Source: Bacteroides sp. (GTDB lineage Bacteria > Bacteroidota > Bacteroidia > Bacteroidales > Muribaculaceae). Taken from it: a DNA stretch of 64,000 nt. The stretch covers positions 1 through 64,000 of the forward strand of contig JAAVDM010000049.1 in assembly GCA_014801815.1 (NCBI GenBank). The letters are read 5' to 3'. The notes below the pieces were generated by a model, which was given only the letters and a program-made list of their open reading frames with translations, was not told where the DNA came from and made no database searches. Positions 1-10,975 of the stretch are shown here, piece by piece. A program made the translations under genes and the position numbers. The first letter of the stretch is position 1. Every line of letters starts with the position of its first letter.

Positions 1-88
1 GAGATTTTGGGATGATTTTACAAAGTTGAAGAGGGAGCGATGCGGGCATCGCGACCGATGAAATCTTTGTAAAAGCGCCCAAAAGATC
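1..88. repeat. imperfect palindromic intergenic element (may continue left of window)
   Basis: Left arm GAGATTTTGGGATGATTTTACAAAG (1-25) pairs with CTTTGTAAAAGCGCCCAAAAGATC (65-88); GC-rich centre. Confidence 0.5.
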
Positions 89-208
89 CTTTGTGATGAA
101 ATCAAAAATTAATAATACAATATTCAAATCTTTAATTTGGTTTTAAACTAAACACACTCTAAGAGCTACTTATATATCAACACTTTTATCAGGCAGAGAT
201 TCTGTCTG

Positions 209-1648
209 TCACTTCAATAGGACGAAGCGCGGCACAAGGCGTTCGACCTTTACCTTACCCACAGGTGTGTCTACCTCAGTGTCACTGTCGGAGAATATGA
301 TAAGTACGCTATTACCGGTTTCAGGGTCAGTCTTGGTCACCTGCAGGATGTCCGGGCCATCAGGCGAAGAGATACGGGCAAAGTTGGAAGTACCGCGCCA
401 CAAGGCAGGATTATTCTGACGCAGTGTCATGACGTAAGCCACATAGTCGCGCAGGTCGGCTTCCTCGGGCGTACGCGGTTCGAGATGACCGGTTGTACGC
501 GCTATGTTGTCTTTCTGTCCGCCTTCGGTGTCGCGGCTGAGATCTCCGTACTCATCACCGTAATACAAAGTAATAGGGCCGGAATAACCGGCGAGTATGG
601 CGTGACGCAGTTTCATCTGACGCCAGCGGTCAGCATCATCATCGGCAAAATGGTCTGCCAGACGATAACCGTCATGATTGCTCAGATAAAGATTAGGCAT
701 GACCGCATCATTGAGATAACCGCGCAGCGTAGGCACTGAATAAATGGTGACAACATCGTCCCAGCCGTTAGCCAGCCCGGGTAGCGAGGGGTCCTGCATA
801 GGGCCGCTTATCAGCTCCTTACCGTCAAAATCGAAAGCACTCAGCAAACCGCCGTCACGGTACACACCACGATTTATGACATCGGCTGTGCCCCAGTCCT
901 CACCTACCATGTAACCGAGTGTACCCCAGCGTTCGCCGGCCTCACGGCGTTTTGTGGTAAGTTCTTCGACAGCACCGCGTATCTCATTCCAATAGTTGAC
1001 ACCGTTCTGTGTGGCCTGATAAGCTTGGTCAAGTCGCCAGCCGTCAATACCGAAATTGTCTATCCAGTATGTAGCCACTTCCTTGATGTAATCGAGTGAA
1101 CCGGGATAACGTATGTTACCCTGTCCACCTTCAGGCCCTCGGTCACTGTCCACCCATTCCACATCGAGAGTGTAACCTGACGGCGACGAGGCAGTCACAC
1201 CACCGTGATGACCGAAAACACCGTCAAGTATCACATACATACCACGTGCGTGAGCCTCGCGCACCAATTCACGCAAATCATCTTCGGTACCGAAATTGGG
1301 GTCGACCGCAAAGAAATTGTTAGTGAAATAGCCGGTAGCCTGCAGCTTCTCACCTCCGCCGGCTGATGTGCTGTCGAAGATAGGTGTCAGCCATATAGCA
1401 TTGGCCCCCAAAGCTTTGATATGGTCAAGAGCAGCAGTGACTCCCTTGATATTTCCGTTCTTGCGGTGGCCGTCCGGCCCCCACATCGCCGTATAGCCGG
1501 GACCACCGTCATCGGCATGTTGGAAAGAGGCTACCATCACCTGATAGATAGTAAGTTGTCGCGGGTCCTGCTGCTCTTCGGCATGTGACACTCCGAGGCC
1601 CAGCAGCGCAAGCAGCGCCACAAGGCTACGCTTTATTAGTCTGAGCAT
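209..1648 (-). CDS. secreted alpha-amylase family glycoside hydrolase (GH13-like)
   Basis: Signal peptide; motifs DGVFGHHGG, GWRLDQA, GEDWG, SNHDGYR. Confidence 0.88.
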   Translation of the reverse strand: MLRLIKRSLVALLALLGLGVSHAEEQQDPRQLTIYQVMVASFQHADDGGPGYTAMWGPDGHRKNGNIKGVTAALDHIKALGANAIWLTPIFDSTSAGGGEKLQATGYFTNNFFAVDPNFGTEDDLRELVREAHARGMYVILDGVFGHHGGVTASSPSGYTLDVEWVDSDRGPEGGQGNIRYPGSLDYIKEVATYWIDNFGIDGWRLDQAYQATQNGVNYWNEIRGAVEELTTKRREAGERWGTLGYMVGEDWGTADVINRGVYRDGGLLSAFDFDGKELISGPMQDPSLPGLANGWDDVVTIYSVPTLRGYLNDAVMPNLYLSNHDGYRLADHFADDDADRWRQMKLRHAILAGYSGPITLYYGDEYGDLSRDTEGGQKDNIARTTGHLEPRTPEEADLRDYVAYVMTLRQNNPALWRGTSNFARISSPDGPDILQVTKTDPETGNSVLIIFSDSDTEVDTPVGKVKVERLVPRFVLLK

Positions 1649-1674
1649 AACTGAAATAATTGAAATAATCAGAA

Positions 1675-3057
1675 TTATATTTCCTCGCCGCGCAGAGTGG
1701 CCGAAGTGGCTGACAACACACGGACTTTCACAAAATCACCCGGACGGTGTTCACCGCCATCTTTACGACGACGAGCGAACACCACTACCTTATTCTGTGA
1801 GGTACGGCCAAACACTTCTTCATCACTGCGTTTCGACTTGCCCTCAACGAGCACTTCAAACTCCTTACCCACATCACGCAGGTTGGATTCGAGAGACAGT
1901 TCGTTCTGCAGGGCTATCATACGGTTCAGACGCTCAATTTTGACTTCTTCCGGCACGTTGTCGGCAAGATGCTTCGAAGCAAAAGTGCCGGGACGCTCGG
2001 AATATTTGAACATAAAAGCCGAATCGAAACCGGCTTCACGCATAAGCTGAAGAGTCTGTGTGAAATCCTCCTCGCTCTCATTGTGAAAACCCGTGAACAT
2101 GTCAGTCGAGAGTCCTGCGTTGGGCAATATACGGCGTATGGCCGCAACACGATCCAGATACCATTCGCGTGTGTACTTGCGGTTCATATCGTGCAGCACC
2201 GAATTGCTGCCGCTCTGTACGGGTAGGTGTATATGACGCGCTATGTTAGCATGACGCGCCATAGCGTGCAGCGTGTCGTCGCTCATATCTTTGGGGTGCG
2301 ATGTAGTGAAACGCACACGCATGTCGGGGGCTGCCTCAGCCACAATCTCAAGCAATGCGGGGAAGTCTGTAACTGTCCCGTCGGGTGCTTCATAACGGTA
2401 GCTATTGACATTCTGACCCAACAGAGTGACCTCGCGGAAACCACGACTGCGCAGATCCTCAAGCTCATGCAGTATGCTCTCCGGCTCACGTGAACGCTCA
2501 CGGCCACGAGTATAGGGCACAATACAGTAAGAACAGAAATTATTACAACCGCGCATTATCGAAATAAAGCCTCCTACCTTGTTGGCCCCAAGACGCCGGG
2601 GGAGCACATTACGGTAAGTCTCGGTGGTGGAGAGTTCGATATTTATAGCTTTCTGTCCCTGCTCGGCAGCGCCTACGAGAGAAGGCAAATCGAGATAGGC
2701 ATCCGGACCGGCTACTATATCGACACCGTATTCGTCTATAAGTCTGTGTTTAAGACGCTCGGCCATACAGCCTATGACACCTATGATTATATTGCGGCCC
2801 AGACGACGGCGCATCGAATTCCAGTAATTCAACCGGCCATAGATTTTCTGTTCGGCATTGTCGCGTATCGAGCAGGTATTTATCAGCACGGCAGCGGCTT
2901 CGTCGTCACGTTCGGTAGTCTCATAGCCGGCCATACCCATCATCGAAGCCACAACTTCCGAATCGGCCACATTCATCTGGCACCCGTAAGTCTCTATGCG
3001 CACTTTCTTCAAAGAAGTGCAGTTTTTATCGTTATTCGGCAAAAAAAACGGCTCCAT
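1675..3057 (-). CDS. miaB: tRNA-2-methylthio-N6-dimethylallyladenosine synthase MiaB
   Basis: Radical SAM CxxxCxxC in MRGCNNFCSYCIVPYTRGRERSR; N-terminal YGCQMNVADSE; C-terminal TRAM-like region. Confidence 0.95.
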   Translation of the reverse strand: MEPFFLPNNDKNCTSLKKVRIETYGCQMNVADSEVVASMMGMAGYETTERDDEAAAVLINTCSIRDNAEQKIYGRLNYWNSMRRRLGRNIIIGVIGCMAERLKHRLIDEYGVDIVAGPDAYLDLPSLVGAAEQGQKAINIELSTTETYRNVLPRRLGANKVGGFISIMRGCNNFCSYCIVPYTRGRERSREPESILHELEDLRSRGFREVTLLGQNVNSYRYEAPDGTVTDFPALLEIVAEAAPDMRVRFTTSHPKDMSDDTLHAMARHANIARHIHLPVQSGSNSVLHDMNRKYTREWYLDRVAAIRRILPNAGLSTDMFTGFHNESEEDFTQTLQLMREAGFDSAFMFKYSERPGTFASKHLADNVPEEVKIERLNRMIALQNELSLESNLRDVGKEFEVLVEGKSKRSDEEVFGRTSQNKVVVFARRRKDGGEHRPGDFVKVRVLSATSATLRGEEI

Positions 3058-3083
3058 ATTATTGCATGTCGGAATTTAATGAT

Positions 3084-3091
3084 TAAATTTG
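3084..3091 (+). promoter_or_regulatory. candidate Bacteroidetes -7 box TAAATTTG
   Basis: Matches TAnnTTTG, between divergent miaB and the CoA-transferase gene. Confidence 0.4.
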
Positions 3092-3124
3092 CGCAAAATT
3101 ACCACTTAAATCTAAACGCTACAA

Positions 3125-4630
3125 ATGAGCATCCCTTTTATTACTGCAGAAGAGGCTGCCAGCTATATTAAAAATGGCGACAACGTAGGCTTCTCAGGCT
3201 TTACCGCCTCCGGTACCCCTAAAGTTGTAACAGTGGCTCTGGCCAAGCGTGCCCGCGAGCTCCATGAAAAAGGCGAACCATTCAAAATCAACATGTTCAC
3301 GGGTGCTTCAACCAACGATCATGTCGATGGAGAATTGGCCCGTGCAAAAGCAATCAACATCCGTACTCCATATCAGGGACATCCTGATTCACGCAAAGCT
3401 CTTAACGATGGTGAGATACATTACTTCGATGCTCACCTGAGCCACGTATCACAGGATCTGCGCTATGGCTTCTTTGGTGACATTGACGTAGCTATAATCG
3501 AGGTGACAGAGATGACTCCCAGCGGCGAGTTTATCCTTGGTGCCGGTCTGGGTATGAGCCCCACTCTGGCTATGATGGCCAAGAAAGTCATAATCGAGTA
3601 CAGCTCTTTCTATAAGACTTCATTCCGCGGCTTCCATGACAACTATGTGCCTCTGGATCCCCCTCACCGCCGCGAGATTCCTATCTATAAGCCCTCTGAC
3701 CGTATCGGTAGCACCGTTATCAAGATTGACCCCAAGAAGATTATCGGTATCGTACCTTCCAACGCTTCGGAGAGTATCAAACCTTTCACCGCTTCTGACG
3801 AAACAACACACCGCATCGGTGAGAATGTCTGCAACTTCCTCGCTTCACAGCTCCGCGAAGGCAAGATGCCGAGAGAATTCCTGCCCATTCAGTCCGGTGT
3901 AGGTAACGTAGCCAATGCCGTGCTGTACGGTCTGGGTGAGAATCCTGACATTCCTCAGTTCGAAATGTACACCGAGGTTATTCAGGACGCCGTTATGACT
4001 CTTATGGAGGAAGGTAAATGTAAGTTTGCTTCTACCTGTGCGCTTACATTCTCAGATGACGCCATGATGCACTTCATGGACAACATCGACTTCTTCCGCG
4101 ACAAGATACTCATGCGTCCGGGCGAAATCTCCAATTCTCCCGAAGTTGTGCGTCGACTCGGCCTTATCGCCATGAACACTGCTCTTGAAGCTGACATCTT
4201 CGGTAATGTCAACTCTACTCACGTGCTCGGCACCAAGATGATGAACGGTATCGGTGGCTCGGCTGACTTCTGCCGCAACGCCTACCTGTCGATATTCTCC
4301 TGCCCCTCTATACAGAAAGGCGGTAAGATTTCGGCTATCGTGCCTATGGTTTCGCATGTCGATCACAGCGAGCACTCTGTTAAGATTCTCGTTACAGAGC
4401 AGGGTGTTGCCGACCTTCGTGGCAAAGACCCGCGTCAGCGTGCGCACACTATCATCGAGAACTGCGCTCACCCCATGTACAAACAGCTCCTCTGGGACTA
4501 CCTCAAACTTTGCGAGGGCAAGGGTGTACACACTCCTCACAGCCTGCGTTCGGCTTTCGCTTTCCACCAGACTCTTATGGAAGAAGGCGATATGACACTC
4601 ACCGACTACGCTCGTTTTGAGAAGAGATAA
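3125..4630 (+). CDS. acetyl-CoA hydrolase/transferase family (succinate CoA-transferase type)
   Basis: GAGLGMSP, QSGVGNVANAV, GIGGSADFCRNA motifs. Confidence 0.9.
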   Translation: MSIPFITAEEAASYIKNGDNVGFSGFTASGTPKVVTVALAKRARELHEKGEPFKINMFTGASTNDHVDGELARAKAINIRTPYQGHPDSRKALNDGEIHYFDAHLSHVSQDLRYGFFGDIDVAIIEVTEMTPSGEFILGAGLGMSPTLAMMAKKVIIEYSSFYKTSFRGFHDNYVPLDPPHRREIPIYKPSDRIGSTVIKIDPKKIIGIVPSNASESIKPFTASDETTHRIGENVCNFLASQLREGKMPREFLPIQSGVGNVANAVLYGLGENPDIPQFEMYTEVIQDAVMTLMEEGKCKFASTCALTFSDDAMMHFMDNIDFFRDKILMRPGEISNSPEVVRRLGLIAMNTALEADIFGNVNSTHVLGTKMMNGIGGSADFCRNAYLSIFSCPSIQKGGKISAIVPMVSHVDHSEHSVKILVTEQGVADLRGKDPRQRAHTIIENCAHPMYKQLLWDYLKLCEGKGVHTPHSLRSAFAFHQTLMEEGDMTLTDYARFEKR

Positions 4631-4656
4631 ACAGCTGACAGCATTTACAGTCAATA

Positions 4657-4707
4657 TATAATACTTACGGCTCCACTGATTCAGTCAGTGGAGCCGTAAG
4701 TATTATA
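4657..4707. terminator. bidirectional hairpin terminator
   Basis: AATACTTACGGCTCCACTGA...TCAGTGGAGCCGTAAGTATT between convergent genes. Confidence 0.8.
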
Positions 4708-4725
4708 GTCAGTATTACATCTTGA

Positions 4726-6774
4726 TTAGCCTACCGATGAGCCGGGACGCACATCACCGTTGGGGCCTATCACCACAAGACGGCCATCGGCGTCGACAGC
4801 GCTCAGAATCATGCCCTGACTCTCAATGCCGCGAAGTTTTCGCGGAGCGAAATTAGCCATGAAACATACCTCCTGACCCACAAGTTCCTCGGGTTTATAG
4901 TATTTGGCTATACCGCTGACAATGGTACGGCCACCCATACCGTCATCTATACGCAGACGCAGCAGTTTATCGGCTTTAGGCACTTTGTCGCACTCCACGA
5001 CACGACCAACACGTATATCCATACGCTCGAAAGTCTCAAACTCCACATTGTCCTTGACTGCAGCCGGCTTCCACTGCGCGAGTTGATTAGCCTCCTTAGT
5101 AGCCAGCAGTTTGTTGACCTGAGCCTCGACTACATTGTCTTCTATCTTCTCAAACAGCAGATGCGGTTTGTCAATGGTATCACCGGCTTTCACAAGGTCA
5201 AAACGGCCGAGCATATCCCAGCTCAGATGCTCAAGATGAAGCTGTGAGGCGAGATCGGCTCCCATGAAAGGCATAAACGGTTCAAAAGCCACTGCCAGAT
5301 TGGCACATATCTGAACAGCTATGTTAAGAATAGTGCCTACACGCTCCATATCGGTCTTGGCAAGTTTCCAAGGTTCGGTATCAGCCAGATATTTATTACC
5401 GGCACGCGCCACGTTCATTGCTTCCTTAAGCGCTTCGCGGAATTTGAAAGCGTCCAGACAGGCACCTTCGGCTTCGACAGCCTTACGGACTTCATCCATG
5501 ACATTATGGTCAGTCTCCGTCAGCTCGCCGAATACAGGCACAACACCGTTGAAGTACTTATGTACAAGCACCATAGCACGGTTGACGAAATTACCTAATA
5601 TCGCTACCAGCTCGGAGTTGTTACGTGCCTGAAAATCTTTCCACGTAAAGTTATTATCCTTTGTTTCGGGTGCATTAGCTGTAAGCACGTAACGCAGTAC
5701 GTCCTGCTTGCCGGGGAGTTCCTGGAGGTATTCATGCAACCATACCGCCCAGTTACGCGAAGTAGAAATTTTGTCGTCCTCAAGATTCAGGAACTCATTG
5801 GCAGGCACATTATCGGGCAGATTATATGTACCGTCGGCCATAAGCATAGCCGGGAACACGATGCAGTGAAACACGATGTTGTCCTTGCCTATGAAGTGCA
5901 GCATACGTGTCTCAGGGTCTTTCCACCACTTCTCCCATGAGTCGGGAGCAACATCTATAGTGTTGGAGATATAACCTATCGGGGCGTCAAACCACACATA
6001 GAGAACCTTACCTTCGGCACCTTCGACAGGTACAGGAATACCCCAATCGAGGTCACGACTCACGGCACGGGGCTGCAGGCCCATGTCGAGCCATGATTTA
6101 CACTGTCCGTAAACGTTTGTTTTCCATTCCTTGTGGTCTTCAAGTATCCACTTACGCAAACGCGGCTCCCACTTGTCGAGAGGAAGGTACCAGTGGCTTG
6201 TCTCACGCATCACGGGCACATTACCGGTTATAGCCGAACGAGGATTGATAAGGTCAGTGGCATTGAGCGATGTACCGCAAGCCTCGCACTGGTCTCCATA
6301 AGCACGCTCATTGCCGCAGTGAGGACAGGTACCGACTACATAGCGGTCGGCAAGGAACTGATTGGCCTGCTCGTCGTAAAGCTGCATCGAAGTCTTTTCG
6401 ACAAATTCGCCCTTATCATAGAGACGGCGGAAAAAATCGGAAGCCGTACGGCGATGAGTGTCCGAAGTGGTACGTCCATAGACATCGAACGAAATGCCAA
6501 GCTGCTCGAATGAATCCTTGATTATGTTGTGGTAGCGGTCCACAATATCCTGCGGTGTCACACCTTCGGCCTTAGCTTTGATTGTGATGGGCACACCATG
6601 TTCGTCGCTACCGCCGACAAACATCACTTCCTCACCTTTCAGGCGCAGATAGCGCGCATATATGTCAGCCGGCACATACACACCGGCAAGGTGACCGATA
6701 TGCACAGGGCCGTTAGCGTAGGGAAGCGCCGAAGTTATCAGCGTACGTTTGAATTTCTTGTTGTCTTTGTCCAT
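4726..6774 (-). CDS. metG: methionyl-tRNA synthetase with C-terminal tRNA-binding domain
   Basis: [14 protein letters not shown], zinc-knuckle [32 protein letters not shown]-terminal OB fold. Confidence 0.97.
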   Translation of the reverse strand: MDKDNKKFKRTLITSALPYANGPVHIGHLAGVYVPADIYARYLRLKGEEVMFVGGSDEHGVPITIKAKAEGVTPQDIVDRYHNIIKDSFEQLGISFDVYGRTTSDTHRRTASDFFRRLYDKGEFVEKTSMQLYDEQANQFLADRYVVGTCPHCGNERAYGDQCEACGTSLNATDLINPRSAITGNVPVMRETSHWYLPLDKWEPRLRKWILEDHKEWKTNVYGQCKSWLDMGLQPRAVSRDLDWGIPVPVEGAEGKVLYVWFDAPIGYISNTIDVAPDSWEKWWKDPETRMLHFIGKDNIVFHCIVFPAMLMADGTYNLPDNVPANEFLNLEDDKISTSRNWAVWLHEYLQELPGKQDVLRYVLTANAPETKDNNFTWKDFQARNNSELVAILGNFVNRAMVLVHKYFNGVVPVFGELTETDHNVMDEVRKAVEAEGACLDAFKFREALKEAMNVARAGNKYLADTEPWKLAKTDMERVGTILNIAVQICANLAVAFEPFMPFMGADLASQLHLEHLSWDMLGRFDLVKAGDTIDKPHLLFEKIEDNVVEAQVNKLLATKEANQLAQWKPAAVKDNVEFETFERMDIRVGRVVECDKVPKADKLLRLRIDDGMGGRTIVSGIAKYYKPEELVGQEVCFMANFAPRKLRGIESQGMILSAVDADGRLVVIGPNGDVRPGSSVG

Positions 6775-6805
6775 TTGTAGGATAGTATCTATTTTGAGGA
6801 AGTTG

Positions 6806-6813
6806 CAAATTTA
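6806..6813 (-). promoter_or_regulatory. candidate -7 box TAAATTTG upstream of metG
   Basis: CAAATTTA on + strand 32 nt upstream of the metG start. Confidence 0.35.
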
Positions 6814-6836
6814 CGAAAAAATCACGATAGTAACTC

Positions 6837-8384
6837 TCATAAGTCCTCATTACCGGCCGACTGAGCAGCACCATTACCACGACCGCCCTCTGCCGGAGGA
6901 GAAACCCTGTGCATTCTCTCACTTCTGCCGAAGTCCTGAAAAGTTCTGTCACCGGAATCGGTGATATCGTTTCTCTGCTCGTTTGCCTCAGTATTTTCCG
7001 ACTTTTCGTCAGGACGATGGTTTCTATTACGCCGGTTGCGATGCGAGGAATTTTCATCTCTCTCCGGCTGAATATCTTCGTCCTGTTTCAACTCACCGGA
7101 CAGCAAGTCAGTCTCATTCTGCGGCTGAGCGACATCATCTTGCGACGCAGGCTTCTGTTTCGTTTTTTTACGCTTGCGTTTCTTGGGTTTCGGGTCAGCT
7201 TTGGGAGCTTCGGGGTCAGGTTCGTCAGCAGCACACTGCGGAACTCCGGCGCTACGCAGGGAATCAACTATCAATTCAGCTGCATAATCGGCTGCCGACG
7301 AATTACCTAATCTGCGCCGCATATTCTTGTAGCCGCTCACCTGCCATTCGCGGCGCGGCGAGGGCTGAAGCAGCGGAGCCAGCTCACGGGCAATCTGTCC
7401 GGGTGTGCAGTTATGCAAAAGCAATTCCGGCACAACCGAATTGTTGACTATGAGATTGGGCAAAGAGACATACTTCACTTTCAGCAGTCTCTCCATTATC
7501 TTGTAGGACAGTTTGCTGCCGTTGGCACGGTAGCAGACTACCTGCGGCGTACCTATCAGAGCCGTCTCAAGAGTAGCTGTACCCGAAGTAACAAGAGCCG
7601 CCTGCGAATATTTCAGCAATGTAGGAGTACAGCCGAACACTACCTGCAGACCCGGGTCCTGAGCTATCTCACGATAAAACTTCTCGCTTATGGCAGGTGC
7701 GGCAGCCACAACATATTGACATGCCGGGAAACGTTTGACTGCCTCAAGCATCACGGGCAGATTATTGCGTATCTCACCCTTACGCGAACCGGGGAGCAAA
7801 GCTATAATTGGACGGTCAATATCGGCAAGTCCCTGACGTTCGACAAAATGCCGCTTTGGAGGAAGATGACCGAGAGCATAATCCATCTCCTGTACCGACG
7901 GATTGCCGACATAGGTCACGTTATATCCGTGACGGTTATAGAACGGCACTTCAAAAGGTAATATCGAGTACATATTGTCAACATACTTCTTGATACGTTT
8001 CACACGATATTCCTTCCATGCCCATACTTTAGGCGAAATATAGTAGTCAACACGTATGCCAAGCGATTTGGCGTATTTAGCCATTTTCAGATTGAAACCC
8101 GGATAATCAATCAAAATAAGCACATCCGGGTAAAATTCAGCCAGCAGTTGTCTGGCAGATTTGAGATTGCGCCACAGCTGAGGCAACTTGCGCAACACCT
8201 CGCTGAAGCCCATGACGTTCATCTGATCATAATGCACTTCCGGCCGACGGCGGGCGGCCTTGGCCATGAGGTCTCCGCCGAAAAATCGTATCTGTGCCTG
8301 TTCGTCGAGTTTTCTTATAGCCGTTATCACATCGGCTGCATGAATATCGCCGGATGCCTCTCCGGCAATCAGCATATACTTCAT
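6837..8384 (-). CDS. lpxB: lipid-A-disaccharide synthase with long charged C-terminal extension
   Basis: MKYMLIAGEASGDIHAADV; LLPGSRKGEIRNNLP; extension after ~aa 385 rich in K/R/E/D. Confidence 0.92.
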   Translation of the reverse strand: MKYMLIAGEASGDIHAADVITAIRKLDEQAQIRFFGGDLMAKAARRRPEVHYDQMNVMGFSEVLRKLPQLWRNLKSARQLLAEFYPDVLILIDYPGFNLKMAKYAKSLGIRVDYYISPKVWAWKEYRVKRIKKYVDNMYSILPFEVPFYNRHGYNVTYVGNPSVQEMDYALGHLPPKRHFVERQGLADIDRPIIALLPGSRKGEIRNNLPVMLEAVKRFPACQYVVAAAPAISEKFYREIAQDPGLQVVFGCTPTLLKYSQAALVTSGTATLETALIGTPQVVCYRANGSKLSYKIMERLLKVKYVSLPNLIVNNSVVPELLLHNCTPGQIARELAPLLQPSPRREWQVSGYKNMRRRLGNSSAADYAAELIVDSLRSAGVPQCAADEPDPEAPKADPKPKKRKRKKTKQKPASQDDVAQPQNETDLLSGELKQDEDIQPERDENSSHRNRRNRNHRPDEKSENTEANEQRNDITDSGDRTFQDFGRSERMHRVSPPAEGGRGNGAAQSAGNEDL

Positions 8385-8470
8385 AAATTTTTAAGCTGTG
8401 TATGGTTACGGGGTCTGACACCGAATCACAACGCTTCCTTACAGTGTCGCCCGGGCGTATAATGCCTTTC

Positions 8471-8668
8471 TAAGTAGGTCTTAAAAATTAATGAACATAT
8501 AAAACGCAGTTATTTTTGAGGCGATTCGGACGCGGAGCGAAGGAGAATACTTCAGTATCCGACTGAGTGACAAGTCCGAAGCGACCAAAAATAACAAGTT
8601 TTATTGTTCAAGATTCAAAGACTGTACCTATAAATAGATATCGTTTAATTTTTAAGAGTTACCTATTA
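8471..8668. repeat. MITE-like palindromic repeat, full-length copy A
   Basis: Ends TAAGTAGGTCTTAAAAATTAA / TTAATTTTTAAGAGTTACCTATTA; inner inverted repeat GTTATTTTTGAGGCGATTCGGAC...GTCCGAAGCGACCAAAAATAAC. Confidence 0.75.
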
Positions 8669-8820
8669 GATTGATTATAGCGCCGTAGGTTTACATGACT
8701 ACTGTTTTTTTAAGTCTATTGACCTCTCCGTTTCAATAACAAGCCACTGTCTGACGTTCTTATAAATGACACGGCGCAGTCCGTAACATACGTAAATCTT
8801 CAAAAACGGTTACACTCCAG

Positions 8821-9498
8821 ATGTGGCATCTTCTTACATTTCTCTCTCTACCGAACTGGCTGCTCGCTGTCATCGTACTGCTCGCTGCCATTGTGGTTAC
8901 TTATATATTTAGATTGTTTTCTCCGCGTATGCGGCACGGACGTGAGGGTGAACGAAAGGTTCGGCAACTGCTTGACGGCATGGCTAACAAGGCAAATATT
9001 CCGCTGCATGACCTTCTGCTTCCGACAGCAGGCGGTCACACAACCCAGATTGACCACTTGCTTATATCGCAACGGGGAATATTTGTTATCGAAACCAAAA
9101 GCCACTATGGAACAATAACGGGCGACCCGCAAAATCGTAATTGGAGACAGCAAGCCACCACGTATACCCAAGACTTCTATAACCCTCTCATGCAGAATGC
9201 TTCACATATACGCCATCTGCGCAATCTGCTCAGGCGGCTCCCGGCCGAATGGTTTATATCGGTAGTGGTATTCACCGATGCCGAAAGTCTGAAGATCTCA
9301 CGCGGAGGTGACGGTGTCGTAGTACTGCTTTCAGATCTCTCCGACAAACTGAAACAATATCCGCGTATCATAGAAAGGAAACAACTGTCCGAAATAGCAG
9401 GCACCGTACGCAAAGCTAATTTCCGGAATCCGCTGAAACGTATAAAACACGTATTTCATGCCCAACGCACCGCGAAGCAGTCAAATAACAATAAATAG
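8821..9498 (+). CDS. NERD (nuclease-related) domain protein with N-terminal TM segment
   Basis: GREGERKVRQLL...TQIDHLLISQRGIFVIETKSHYGTITGD. Confidence 0.85.
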   Translation: MWHLLTFLSLPNWLLAVIVLLAAIVVTYIFRLFSPRMRHGREGERKVRQLLDGMANKANIPLHDLLLPTAGGHTTQIDHLLISQRGIFVIETKSHYGTITGDPQNRNWRQQATTYTQDFYNPLMQNASHIRHLRNLLRRLPAEWFISVVVFTDAESLKISRGGDGVVVLLSDLSDKLKQYPRIIERKQLSEIAGTVRKANFRNPLKRIKHVFHAQRTAKQSNNNK

Positions 9499-9509
9499 CT
9501 CCCGCTCCA

Positions 9510-10931
9510 ATGAATAAAGCACGTTATCTCATTCTCGCCTTTATAAGCGCTCTGATAGGGTTGGCCATGACAGCCTGTATCTCCGACGATTTCTCGACCT
9601 CGCCCGATGACAGGCTCACATTCTCTACCGACACCGTAAGTTTCGATACCGTCTTTACGGGACAAGGTACACCTACAGCACGTCTGTTAGTATTCAATCA
9701 CGCAAAAAAGGCTGTCAATATCTCTTCGATACGTTTCGCCCGACAGGATACGGAGTTCTCACTTAATGTCGATGGCATGAGCGGTGAGACTTTCAGCGAC
9801 GTCGAGATTCGTGGCGGCGACTCTATCTATGTGTTCATCGAGTGTAATCTGCCCGAGTCTGCCAATAAAGAACCACATCTTGTCAGCGACCGCCTGCAGT
9901 TTGTCACTAACGGTGTGACACAAGAAGTCGAGGTCGAGGCGTACGGTCAGAACGTTACCCGACTGCGTGGCACAGTGCTGACGGAAGATACCTATTTCAA
10001 TGATTCCGTACCTTACGTAGTGACCGATTCTCTGATTGTAGAAGCCGGTGCCACACTCTATGCCGCTCCCGGCACGCGCCTGCTGTTCCATGACAAGGCG
10101 AAATTAGTGGTACGCGGACGTATCGAGGCCGTCGGCGAACCGGGACGGCTCGTCCAGCTGCGCGGTGATCGTCTTGACAACGTATTGCCGGACGTGCCGT
10201 ACGCCATACTTGCCGGACAGTGGCAGGGTGTGAACATAGCCTCCGGTTCATTCGACAACCGTCTGGAGTACGTCCAGATGCAATCTACAGTCGAGGGTCT
10301 GACAATAGATTCCTGCGCACTCGATGACCGCACACGCCTGACGCTGGTCAACAGCTGGCTGCACAATTCTCAAGGCTCGGTACTGACTTCCCGATATGCC
10401 CGTGTCAACGCATACGGAGTATGCTTCTCGGAAGCGGCTAATGCTGTAGTATCGCTTACCGGCGGTGTACATGATTTCAGCCAGTGTACTATATCCAATT
10501 ATTATCTCTTCTCGGGTTCAGGCGAACCGTTGCTGTATCTGTCACACCTCTACCCCGATGACCGTATCGGCAATTCAGCGCCACTGATGCAGGCTGACTT
10601 CGGCAACTGTATACTGTACGGAATGCGTTCCTCAATCAATACCTCCAGTCTTGCCGACACTAATGTGTATCTGCGCTATGTATTACTCAAAGAGAATGGT
10701 GAAGACGACGATCATTTCATTTTATGTCTGTGGGGAAAAGACCCCCTGTTTTATACAGTGCGTGAGGATTACTATTTCAATTATCGTCTGCGTCCTGAGT
10801 CACCGGCCATCGCAGCAGGCAACCCTACCTTAGTAGCTGCTCCCACACTCACCGACATCGACGGACTGCCACGTCTCTCGGCAGGCGCTCCCGACCTCGG
10901 TGCATACGTCTACGTTGCTCCGGCCGAATGA
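9510..10931 (+). CDS. lipoprotein, probable right-handed beta-helix surface protein
   Basis: Lipobox LIGLAMTAC; beta-rich repeats; C-terminal TLTDIDGLPRLSAGAPDLGAYVY. Confidence 0.75.
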   Translation: MNKARYLILAFISALIGLAMTACISDDFSTSPDDRLTFSTDTVSFDTVFTGQGTPTARLLVFNHAKKAVNISSIRFARQDTEFSLNVDGMSGETFSDVEIRGGDSIYVFIECNLPESANKEPHLVSDRLQFVTNGVTQEVEVEAYGQNVTRLRGTVLTEDTYFNDSVPYVVTDSLIVEAGATLYAAPGTRLLFHDKAKLVVRGRIEAVGEPGRLVQLRGDRLDNVLPDVPYAILAGQWQGVNIASGSFDNRLEYVQMQSTVEGLTIDSCALDDRTRLTLVNSWLHNSQGSVLTSRYARVNAYGVCFSEAANAVVSLTGGVHDFSQCTISNYYLFSGSGEPLLYLSHLYPDDRIGNSAPLMQADFGNCILYGMRSSINTSSLADTNVYLRYVLLKENGEDDDHFILCLWGKDPLFYTVREDYYFNYRLRPESPAIAAGNPTLVAAPTLTDIDGLPRLSAGAPDLGAYVYVAPAE

Positions 10932-10975
10932 CGTCTGTATCAATACGATTTTTATTACTTTAGCTGTATCTTATC

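Noticed and set aside
4052-4654. 200-aa minus ORF antisense to the CoA-transferase gene
   Set aside because: Shadow ORF opposite an unambiguous CDS.
6909-7961. Plus-strand ORFs opposite lpxB
   Set aside because: Antisense to conserved LpxB; no recognisable domain.
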